Shown here: in pieces, positions 14,995 through 21,317 of the stretch
How the letters are laid out: each line of letters begins with the position of its first letter
Position numbering within the stretch: the first letter of the stretch is position 1
NCBI GenBank assembly: GCA_046597455.1
Contig: JBKJKJ010000489.1
Span: 1-23,375, forward strand
Direction of reading: 5' to 3'
Length of the DNA: 23,375 nt
Source: JAQGMV01 sp046597455
GTDB lineage: Bacteria > Pseudomonadota > Gammaproteobacteria > Burkholderiales > SG8-41
Translations under genes and position numbers: made by a program
Notes under the pieces: model-generated
What the model saw: the letters and a program-made list of their open reading frames with translations, nothing else
What the model was told of the DNA's origin: nothing
The model's database searches: none

Positions 14995-15024
14995 AGGCTG
15001 ATTCATAAGTTCGCTTCCAAATCC

Positions 15025-15068
15025 GTTCGTCCTGAGCGTAGGCAACGTGCCGAAGTCGAAGGATGAAC
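15025..15068. repeat. dispersed intergenic palindromic repeat (GTTCGTCCTGAGC...CGAAGGATGAAC type)
   Basis: GTTCGTCCTGAGC at 15025 and CGAAGTCGAAGGATGAAC ending at 15068 form an imperfect palindrome. The pattern is common as a dispersed intergenic repeat in proteobacteria. It fills much of the 100-base gap between the second CoA-transferase and the thiolase-like gene. It may form an RNA hairpin that affects relative expression of the two gene pairs; that effect is inferred. Confidence 0.6.
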
Positions 15069-15094
15069 AATCACGACACGAGAGAGGGTGAGTT

Positions 15095-16297
15095 ATGGCA
15101 TTGAGCTTCGACCGGGAGCGGCTGGGCTCCCTTAAAGACAGCGTGGCCATCGTCGGTGTGGGCGAGACCGACTATGCCGCCGATTACCGCGGCGCGGGTG
15201 GCAAGGCCGTCGGCAAGGGCGATGCCCGTGTGGACCATTACACCCTCGCCTCGCGTGCACTCAAGCGCGCGCTTTACGATTCCGGCCTGAAGAAAGACGA
15301 CATCGACGGGCTTTGCACCGGGCCCACCTTGTCGGGCGAAAGGGCCAGCGAGCTCTGGGGCCTGAATCCCCGGTGGAGCGGCAGCGGGGACGCCGCCCAG
15401 TGCATCATCGAGGCGACCATGGCCATCAACTGCGGCCTGTGCACGACGGTGGCCCTGGTCTATGGCAACGCGCAGCGCTCAATGAACACCGCTTACGGCG
15501 GGTCCCGCGTGACGGGCGGCGGCATCACATCCTATTTTTACTTCGCGCCGTGGGGTCTGACTTCGCAAGGCGCGCTGTACGCCCTCTTCTTCCAGCGCCA
15601 CAAGCTCCTCTACGGCACCACCGAGGAGCAGCTCGGCGCCATCGCCGTGGCCTTCCGCAAGCACGCGTGCCTCAATCCCAACGCTGTCATGCAGAAGCCT
15701 CTGACCATCGAGGACTACATGAACGCGGCCTACGTGGCCGAGCCGCTGCGCCTCTTCGACTACTGCCTCATCAACGACGGCGGCGTCGCCATCATCCTGC
15801 GCCGTGCTGACATGGCGAAGGATCTGAAGCAAAAGCCCGTCATGGTGAGCGGCATCGGCTGGTCCGAGGAGAACGTCGACGCGACACAATTGCGGCCGCG
15901 TCTGAAGGATTTCTACCATACCGCGCACCGCGACGTGGCCGCCCAGGTCTATCCGATGGCGGGGGTGACGCCCAAGGACGTCGACGTGTATGCGACCTAC
16001 GACAGCTTCAGCGTGCACCTGCTCGCCTCGCTCGAGGGCTTCGGCTTCTGCAAGGAAGGTGAAGGCGGCGCCTGGATACAGAACGGGCGCATCGAGATCG
16101 GCGGCGAGCTCCCGTGCAACACCAGCGGCGGCATGCTCTCCGAGAGCTACATGCAAAGCTGGAACCACCAGCCCGAGCTCGTGCGCCAGTTGCGCGGCGG
16201 CCTCGGCGCACGCCAGGTCGAGGGTGCCGAGGTCGCGCAGTACGTTCACGACGTCGCCGGCAAGTGCAAGAGCATCATCTATACGAAAGGGAGCTGA
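15095..16297 (+). CDS. SCP2-type thiolase-like protein (BbsB-like partner)
   Basis: A 400-residue thiolase-fold protein of the SCP2/acetyl-CoA acetyltransferase-like group that works with DUF35 proteins. The N-terminus has VAIVGVGETDYAADYRG. The central part has FDYCLINDGGVAIIL, and the C-terminal half has VYATYDSFSVHLLASLEGFG, FCKEGEGG and ELPCNTSGGMLSES, which are hallmarks of this group. The usual V-N-x-x-C-x-S-G nucleophile motif is absent. The equivalent stretch is WSGSGDAAQCIIEATMAIN (94-112), where Ser97 seems to replace Cys and Cys103 lies six residues on. It is followed three bases later by the DUF35 gene. By analogy with the BbsAB thiolase the two should form a complex. GAGAGAGGG precedes the ATG. 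It may be a thiolase or a retro-Claisen/aldol-type carbon-carbon lyase. Confidence 0.88.
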   Translation: MALSFDRERLGSLKDSVAIVGVGETDYAADYRGAGGKAVGKGDARVDHYTLASRALKRALYDSGLKKDDIDGLCTGPTLSGERASELWGLNPRWSGSGDAAQCIIEATMAINCGLCTTVALVYGNAQRSMNTAYGGSRVTGGGITSYFYFAPWGLTSQGALYALFFQRHKLLYGTTEEQLGAIAVAFRKHACLNPNAVMQKPLTIEDYMNAAYVAEPLRLFDYCLINDGGVAIILRRADMAKDLKQKPVMVSGIGWSEENVDATQLRPRLKDFYHTAHRDVAAQVYPMAGVTPKDVDVYATYDSFSVHLLASLEGFGFCKEGEGGAWIQNGRIEIGGELPCNTSGGMLSESYMQSWNHQPELVRQLRGGLGARQVEGAEVAQYVHDVAGKCKSIIYTKGS

Positions 16298-16300
16298 GCC

Positions 16301-16714
16301 ATGGCCACGGCGCGTCCGATCCGCTCGATGGATCCGTATGCAGAGCAGTTCTGGACCTACACGCAGAAGAAGGAGCTCAGGCTCCAGAAGTGCTCGGACT
16401 GCGGCAAGTTCCGCTTCCCGCCCGGACCCACGTGCGACAAGTGCCTGTCCGACGAGGCGGAGTGGGCCGCCGTCTCCGGACAGGGAAAGGTCCTCTCGTG
16501 GACGACCTTCCGCCGCAAATACTTCGAGGAATACCCGGCACCCCACACGGTGATCGTGCTCGAGCTCGACGAGGGGCCGCTCTTCGTCTCCTACCCGGTC
16601 GACATCGATGTAGGCGACCTGCGCGAGAGCATGGTGCTCTCGCTGCGCTGGACCGACGGGCAGGACAAGTTCGGCGAATACAACCTGCCGGTCTTCGGCC
16701 CGCCGTCGGCGTAG
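16301..16714 (+). CDS. DUF35 zinc-ribbon/OB-fold protein (BbsA-like partner of the thiolase)
   Basis: A 137-residue protein with an N-terminal helical arm (MDPYAEQFWTYTQKKELRLQ), a rubredoxin-like zinc ribbon with CSDC (31-34) and CDKC (45-48), and a C-terminal OB-fold (GKVLSWTTFRRKYFEEYPAP, then VIVLELDEGPLFVSY). This layout is the DUF35/OB_aCoA_assoc family, whose members accompany SCP2-type thiolases and often help bind acyl-CoA. All four zinc cysteines are present. It begins three bases after the thiolase-like stop and is the last gene of the apparent operon. A complex with that protein is well supported by family precedent (BbsAB and other thiolase-DUF35 pairs), but not shown here. Confidence 0.93.
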   Translation: MATARPIRSMDPYAEQFWTYTQKKELRLQKCSDCGKFRFPPGPTCDKCLSDEAEWAAVSGQGKVLSWTTFRRKYFEEYPAPHTVIVLELDEGPLFVSYPVDIDVGDLRESMVLSLRWTDGQDKFGEYNLPVFGPPSA

Positions 16715-16738
16715 CGGAGCCTCGATTCAGCCCGATGA

Positions 16739-16899
16739 TCACTCAATCGCGGGCACGAAAAGCTGCTCGATCGATGGCTTGTCGCGGACGAGTCCTTGCG
16801 CCTGACACAACTGGACGACGGTTTCCAGCATCGTCCGATCGTTCGGCTTGCCAGCCAGGCTGCTGATCCCCGGATTCCAGTTTGGGCTGAGCGGCGATG
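16739..16899 (-). pseudogene. C-terminal remnant of a probable ABC-type solute-binding protein
   Basis: Minus strand, reading into TGA at 16741-16739, gives about 50 residues: NWNPGISSLAGKPNDRTMLE, TVVQLCQAQGLVRDKPSIEQ and LFVPAIE. The layout resembles the C-terminus of NMT1/SsuA-like substrate-binding proteins: a helix after a G-x-P-N-x-x-T-L block, a G-L-V/L-x-x-x-P turn, and a short tail with F at the end. No start exists. The frame is closed just upstream by a TGA at the end of the SMP-30-type gene. I read it as a 3' remnant left by a deletion. The family assignment is tentative. Confidence 0.4.
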
Positions 16900-16904
16900 A
16901 CCCT

Positions 16905-17816
16905 CTATCCGAAGTTCAGCTTTAACCCTGGCTCCGGCCATTGCATCACGCCGAGTCGCCCCGTGCCGGACAGCGTAATGTAAGCAGTGCGCATATCCCG
17001 TCCGCCGAAGCAGATATTGGTGGGATGGCCGTCAGGCATTTTTACGGCGCGCACGACTTCACCTGTCGGCGAAAACTCAGTGATGTACCCGGTAATCAAC
17101 GTCGCCACGACGATGTTGCCATTCTCCAGGACCTTGAGGCTGTCGAACTTCGCATTGCCGCCGAGCCCGGCGATAACGCGGCCGCTGTGCGGCGCGTATT
17201 CGGGCTTGGGCTTGACCTTGCCCGGGCCTTCGACCTCAAAAGCCCACAACCGCGCGCCGTCGGTCTCGGCGACATAAAGCGTTCTGCCATCGGGCGACAG
17301 GCCGCAGCCATTGGGACTCAGGATGGGATAGGCCACTTCGATGACCTTCGAGCCGTCAGGCAGTGCGTAATAAACACCGCCGTAGAGCTTGTGACGCGGC
17401 ATACGCTTGCCAAGGTCAGTAAAGTAGAACCCGCCCGCCTTGTCGAATACGAGATCGTTCGGCGCGGATAGCAGGTGGCCGTTTACTTCCTTGTAAAGCA
17501 GCGTTGCCACACCGGTCCTGGGATCGATGCGCTGGATGGAACCGAATTGGTAATCCGGATGCGGACCCATGCCCAGGGGATGGCCTTCGACATAACGGTT
17601 GCCGCCGTTGTTGCACAAATAGAAAAACCCATCCGGTCCTGTCGCGAGCCCGTTCGGCCCGCCACCGCAGTCGGAGAACAGGCTGACTTTGCCATCGGGC
17701 GCCACGCGCGAGCAGCGTTGATTACGTAGCTCCACCAAAACCACAGAGCCATCGGCGCAGACCACGGGCCCTTCCGGGAACCCCAGGCCCGTCGCCAGGA
17801 TATTCACGTCATGCAT
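16905..17816 (-). CDS. SMP-30/gluconolactonase-family lactonase
   Basis: A 303-residue six-bladed beta-propeller of the SMP-30/gluconolactonase/LRE family, which hydrolyses sugar or other lactones using one divalent metal. Expected metal ligands are Glu15 in GFPEGPV, Asn169 in LSPNGCGLSPDG, and Asp225 in KFDSLKV. Further blade motifs are SAPNDLVFDKAGGFYFTDLG (about 117-136) and RTLYVAETDGARLWAF. No signal peptide is seen, so the enzyme is probably cytoplasmic. AAGGGA lies about ten bases upstream of the ATG. It follows the YbhE-type lactonase after 66 bases on the same strand, so the two lactonases and the upstream Bug receptor look co-transcribed. That suggests use of an aldonic or related lactone. 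Confidence 0.93.
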   Translation of the reverse strand: MHDVNILATGLGFPEGPVVCADGSVVLVELRNQRCSRVAPDGKVSLFSDCGGGPNGLATGPDGFFYLCNNGGNRYVEGHPLGMGPHPDYQFGSIQRIDPRTGVATLLYKEVNGHLLSAPNDLVFDKAGGFYFTDLGKRMPRHKLYGGVYYALPDGSKVIEVAYPILSPNGCGLSPDGRTLYVAETDGARLWAFEVEGPGKVKPKPEYAPHSGRVIAGLGGNAKFDSLKVLENGNIVVATLITGYITEFSPTGEVVRAVKMPDGHPTNICFGGRDMRTAYITLSGTGRLGVMQWPEPGLKLNFG

Positions 17817-17882
17817 GATATGTGGTCCCTTTTTTGATTCCTGCGAGTGACGATTGATGCAGGCGTGCCGCTAAAGCGCGCC

Positions 17883-19049
17883 CTATGCGCCTACGATCCC
17901 CATCCAGTAGTGAGTCTTGCCCGCTGCGTCGACGTCGTATTTGCGCACGAAATCGAGCTTGCCGTCCGCGCCGACGCGGAACACCGATAACGCGGCGGGT
18001 ATCACCTCGACGTCTGCCCCTACGCACACCTTCATCGCCTTGATGCTCGCACTGACCATGAGGCGGCCGCTCGGATCGAAGGCGAAGGTGCGCACGTGGA
18101 ACGAGTGCGTGTCGGCATGCTGGATCGGCGTGGGCTCACCGGTCGTCGAATCGATCGCGAAGACCGTGATGGTGTTCTCGCCGCCGCCGAAAACCTTCTG
18201 GCCGTTGAAATCGACCGTGTGGTCCGCGCGGTTCGCGATGTAAACGAAACGGCCGCTCGGATGCACGTGTATCGTGCTCGGCTGCTGCCGCGGCTTCGCG
18301 TTCGCGCGGTCGGCGAGCGTGTCGCAGGTGTAGGCCGCTTCAGGCTCCAGCGCATCGCCAGGCATGCGGAACATGTGGAGCTGGCTGCGCTTCTCGTCCG
18401 AGACGTACATCCACGGCTTCTGCGGATGGAAATCGACGTGGCGGGGGCCGAAGCCGTAGCCGCCGTTGGGGGCGACGACCGCGGGATTCGAAAGCACGCC
18501 GTCTTCGAAGCTGAAGGACCGCAGCGCGCCCGGATCCTCGGGCTTGTCGCGCTCCGCCTTGTTACCGCGGTCGACGACCACGACGGTGCGGCCCGAGGGC
18601 GCCACGTTCACCTGGTGCGGATACGGCCCGAAATTCAGGCCGGCGGGCTGCTCCACCTCCGAACCGAGCGTGCCGTCGCGGTCGATGCGATGGATCGTGA
18701 GGCCGCTCTTCGGGAGGTTATGCGCGTTGATCACGAAGTTGCCCGAAGGATCGACGCATACGTTGACCGCCCGATGCGGCAGCGGCTTGGGCTGTCGGTG
18801 AGGCGAGAGGCTGCCCGTCGCCGCGTCGATGCGGTAGGCGCTGACGTGGTTTACGTCTGCCTTCAGGCCCGGGCCGCGATTGCTGGTGGTCAGATAGAGG
18901 TGCTTGCGCGAGGGATGCGCCCATCCCTCCTGGACATAAGACGGCACGCGTATCGAGCTGCGTCGGGTCAGCGTAGCGGCCTCGACGTCGACGTCGTAGT
19001 GCGTGACCTCGTCGTCTATCGCGCTGTAAAGCATCACTCCTGAAGTCAT
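17883..19049 (-). CDS. lactonase of the YbhE/6-phosphogluconolactonase-like propeller family
   Basis: A 388-residue seven-bladed propeller of the lactonase family (PF10282 type), related to cycloisomerase-like 3-carboxymuconate lactonases and bacterial 6-phosphogluconolactonase. Repeated blade signatures occur, each ending in a V-x-P-S-G-R/N-F-V-like turn: AHPSRKHLYLTT, VDPSGNFVINAHN, VAPSGRTVVVVDRG, HPQKPWMYVSDEK, VHPSGRFVYIANR and FDPSGRLMVSASI. GENTITVFAID and PYPHQVNVAPSGR are characteristic. There is no signal peptide. GAAGGGG nine bases before the ATG at 19049 is the ribosome-binding site, and it lies just after the truncated Bug ORF. A lactone-opening role is inferred from the family; the physiological lactone is unknown. 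Confidence 0.9.
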   Translation of the reverse strand: MTSGVMLYSAIDDEVTHYDVDVEAATLTRRSSIRVPSYVQEGWAHPSRKHLYLTTSNRGPGLKADVNHVSAYRIDAATGSLSPHRQPKPLPHRAVNVCVDPSGNFVINAHNLPKSGLTIHRIDRDGTLGSEVEQPAGLNFGPYPHQVNVAPSGRTVVVVDRGNKAERDKPEDPGALRSFSFEDGVLSNPAVVAPNGGYGFGPRHVDFHPQKPWMYVSDEKRSQLHMFRMPGDALEPEAAYTCDTLADRANAKPRQQPSTIHVHPSGRFVYIANRADHTVDFNGQKVFGGGENTITVFAIDSTTGEPTPIQHADTHSFHVRTFAFDPSGRLMVSASIKAMKVCVGADVEVIPAALSVFRVGADGKLDFVRKYDVDAAGKTHYWMGIVGA

Positions 19050-19062
19050 GTTCGAAGCCCCT

Positions 19063-19311
19063 TCATTTCAAATAGCCGATGTTGGCGGCGACGGTGCCTG
19101 CGGCGCCGCTCCGGTTTTCCACCACGATGGTGGTGCCGAGCGCCTGAGCCATCTTCGCCGAAATCACCCGCCCCGTCAGGTCAGCGTTGCCGCCGGCGGT
19201 GAACCCCACCAGGAGCCGGATCGGTTTGTTGGGATAGGTCTGAGACCAAGCGGCTGTTGCGAGCCCGCAGAGCAGGATCGCGAAGAGTGCGCGGGAGAAC
19301 CGGATGCTCAA
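19063..19311 (-). pseudogene. truncated Bug/TctC-family receptor (N-terminal 82 residues)
   Basis: It begins at TTG 19311 with a perfect AGGAGG five bases upstream and encodes a normal signal peptide (MSIRFSRALFAILLCGLATA, cleavage near AWS, residue 23). The family opening TYPNKPIRLLVGFTAGGNAD follows, then TTIVVENRSGAAGTVAANIG, and the ORF stops after YLK. Full Bug proteins are about 320 residues and continue here with A-x-x-x-P-D-G-Y-T-L. The remaining three quarters are missing, and the lactonase starts 13 bases later, so an internal deletion has removed most of the gene. The signal and start are intact, so a short secreted peptide may still be made. It lies 16 bases after the full-length Bug gene, making a tandem receptor pair before decay. 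Confidence 0.85.
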
Positions 19312-19327
19312 GTGACCTCCTGTTCGA

Positions 19328-20296
19328 TCAGGTGCCTTTGATCCCGAGCTTGCGAATGATCGGACTCCATTTTTTTCTTTCCGCCTGGACGTAGGCCGCC
19401 AGCTGCTGCGGGGTGCCGCCGGCCAACTCGAAACCGAGAGCAGTCATCTGCTTCCTGTATGCCGGATCGTCGAGCACTGCCTGGATATCGCGGTTGAGCG
19501 TCGAGATCACCGGGGCCGGCGTACCCGATCGCACGTAAATACCATACGAGATGCCGACGCGGAAATTCGGCACGCCGCTCTCTTCGAACGTCGGCAGGTC
19601 AGGCAGCGCTGCCAGACGTTTCTGGCTCGCGATACCAAGCGCCTTGACCCGCCCTCCCCTGACCTGACCTTCCACGAGTGCGGCATTCTGAAAGATGAAC
19701 TGGATCTCGTTGCCCATGATGGCCGCAATCACCTGGTTCGCACCCTTGAACGGCACATGCACGAGATCGATCCCCGCCACCGACTTCAGCAACTCGCCGG
19801 CAAGGTGCATGGACGTGCCGATCCCGCCCGACCCGAAGTGCAGCGTACCCGGCTGCTTCCTTGCGAGCGCGATGAACGAAGGCACATCGGTTGCGGGGAG
19901 CGTCGCGCTCACCATCAACACGAGCGGTACCTCGCCTAACAGAATCACCGGCGCGAGATCCTTGTCAGGATTGAACGGCAGCTTCTCGTAGAGGGTCGGA
20001 TTGTTCGCGATGATCGCAACCGATGCGAAGAGCACCGTATAGCCGGTGGGCTCGCTCGAAACGGTCGCTGCAACCGCCAGATTTCCGCCGGCGCCCCCAC
20101 TGTTCTGGATGACCACCGGCTGCTTCCACGCTGCACCGAGCTGCTCTGCAAGGCGTCTTGCCGTGATGTCGGCCCCGCCGCCCGCGACAAACGGCACGAT
20201 CATGCGCACCGGCCTTGTGGGGAAGTGCTGCGCCGATACGTTGACCGCGCAGGTGATCAGGGCGGCCGACAGCAATGCTGCCGGGAACGAGCGCAT
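19328..20296 (-). CDS. Bug/TctC-family periplasmic solute-binding protein
   Basis: A 322-residue Bug receptor and first gene of the minus-strand lactonase operon. The signal peptide MRSFPAALLSAALITCAVNV ends near VSA (residue 22). The mature protein opens HFPTRPVRMIVPFVAGGGAD, then has IQNSGGAGGNLAVAATV, EPTGYTVLFAS, GSGGIGTSMHLAGELL, VHVPFKGANQVIAAIMGNEI and LPDLPTFEESGVPNF. One divergence is that EPTGYTV replaces the usual P-D-G-Y-T-L (Asp to Thr) next to the ligand-binding Asp region. The ATG at 20296 is used; a TTG one codon upstream is possible. It probably supplies the substrate, or a sensor input, for the two lactonases; this is inferred from gene order. No membrane TctAB partner is seen. 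Confidence 0.94.
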   Translation of the reverse strand: MRSFPAALLSAALITCAVNVSAQHFPTRPVRMIVPFVAGGGADITARRLAEQLGAAWKQPVVIQNSGGAGGNLAVAATVSSEPTGYTVLFASVAIIANNPTLYEKLPFNPDKDLAPVILLGEVPLVLMVSATLPATDVPSFIALARKQPGTLHFGSGGIGTSMHLAGELLKSVAGIDLVHVPFKGANQVIAAIMGNEIQFIFQNAALVEGQVRGGRVKALGIASQKRLAALPDLPTFEESGVPNFRVGISYGIYVRSGTPAPVISTLNRDIQAVLDDPAYRKQMTALGFELAGGTPQQLAAYVQAERKKWSPIIRKLGIKGT

Positions 20297-20407
20297 CAAG
20301 CAGAAGACCGTCCCGAATCGTACGCAGGCGGATGTCTTGATGGCTATAGCTTCCTATTTCCGCATGACGAGCGTTGATAATACACTTGGAGAATCCGAGG
20401 AGTACTC
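20297..20407. promoter_or_regulatory. divergent promoter region between Bug and hydrolase transcripts
   Basis: A 111-base gap between divergently read genes. On the plus strand, GATAAT at 20376-20381 (within TTGATAATACAC) is a good -10-like hexamer about 27 bases before the first plus-strand ATG; no clear -35 is seen at the right distance. On the minus strand TATAGC (complement of 20344-20349) is a weaker -10 candidate. Confidence 0.3.
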
Positions 20408-20554
20408 ATGCGCCAGTTCAACGAGGACATTTTGACCGCCGCGGTCGTCGCCTCCTGGCGCTTGCCGTCGCACTTTCGCCCCACCTCGGTCAAGAACTTG
20501 CGACTTGGACTATACGGGCTCTGCAATCTGCCCGAAAGGAGACAGAGGTGGTGA
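20408..20554 (+). CDS. small ORF, possible N-terminal remnant of an intradiol dioxygenase
   Basis: A 48-residue ORF starting at ATG 20408 with GAGGAG eight bases upstream. Its first residues, MRQFNEDILTAAVVAS, resemble the N-terminus of hydroxyquinol/catechol 1,2-dioxygenases (M-R-x-F-N-E-x-x-I-T-x-A-V). The rest (WRLPSHFRPTSVKN onward) does not. The end overlaps the likely GTG start of the following hydrolase by seven bases, so it may simply serve as a translational lead. I consider a decayed dioxygenase start, a real small protein, and chance all possible. Confidence 0.3.
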   Translation: MRQFNEDILTAAVVASWRLPSHFRPTSVKNLRLGLYGLCNLPERRQRW

Positions 20555-21309
20555 CGATGCCGAATCTATGTTGGACTGACGATGGCAAGCGCAGCGCGAC
20601 AATGTGCGAGCGCGACTTCACCATCGAGCGGCGCGGAAACGCGATTCCTGGCGTCGTCTGGCAGCCGCTGAAAGCCACCGGTGAGCAGCCGCTCGTGCTC
20701 ATGGGCCATGGCGGCAGCGGCCACAAGCGCAGCGCCAAGATGTTGCGCATGGCAGAGATCTTCACCACGCGCTACGGCTGGTCGGCAGCGGCCATCGACG
20801 GGCCGGTGCACGGCGCCCGCGGTCCGGTCACCGACCCTGCGGATTCGGCTTATCGCGAGATGTGGAAGCGCCCGACTGTGGTGCAGGACATGATCGACGA
20901 CTGGACGGCAGTCCTCGATACGCTGACGCTGCTGGACGGAATCGACAAGGCGCGGATCGGCTATTGGGGCGTGTCCATGGGCACGATGTTCGGTCTGCCT
21001 TATGTCGCGAGCGATGCGCGCATACGCGCCGCGGTCCTCGGTAAAGCCGGCATGCGCGGGAGCAGCGTGCAGCGCAGCGGCATCGACCAGCACTTCAAGG
21101 TTTATGCCGCGCGCGTCACGTTGCCGGTGTTATTCACCGTTCAGTGGGACGACGAGCGCTTCGACCGCGATGGCCAGATCGAGCTTTACGAAAGCCTGGC
21201 CTCGACCGACAAGCGCTTGCACGCCTACCCCGGACGCCACTCCGACGATGGCCCCGACGGACTCGAATCGAGCGCGGCTTTCCTGGATCGCTATCTTGAA
21301 AAGCGTTAG
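20548..21309 (+). CDS. alpha/beta hydrolase (dienelactone-hydrolase/acetyl-xylan-esterase-like)
   Basis: A 253-residue cytoplasmic alpha/beta hydrolase. The oxyanion motif is GHGGSGHK (53-60), the nucleophile is Ser143 in GVSMG, and the likely acid and base are Asp201 or Asp202 in QWDDERFD and His231 in GRHSDD, a complete triad. GTG 20548 is preferred because AGGAG lies six bases upstream; GTG 20551 and ATG 20557 are alternatives. No signal peptide is seen. The stop is followed eight bases later by the double CaiB/BaiF gene, so the two are surely co-transcribed. It may release a free carboxylic acid from an ester, lactone or thioester for CoA activation by that neighbour, which is inference. 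The substrate cannot be identified. Confidence 0.88.
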   Translation: MVTMPNLCWTDDGKRSATMCERDFTIERRGNAIPGVVWQPLKATGEQPLVLMGHGGSGHKRSAKMLRMAEIFTTRYGWSAAAIDGPVHGARGPVTDPADSAYREMWKRPTVVQDMIDDWTAVLDTLTLLDGIDKARIGYWGVSMGTMFGLPYVASDARIRAAVLGKAGMRGSSVQRSGIDQHFKVYAARVTLPVLFTVQWDDERFDRDGQIELYESLASTDKRLHAYPGRHSDDGPDGLESSAAFLDRYLEKR

Positions 21310-21317
21310 GCTTTTCT

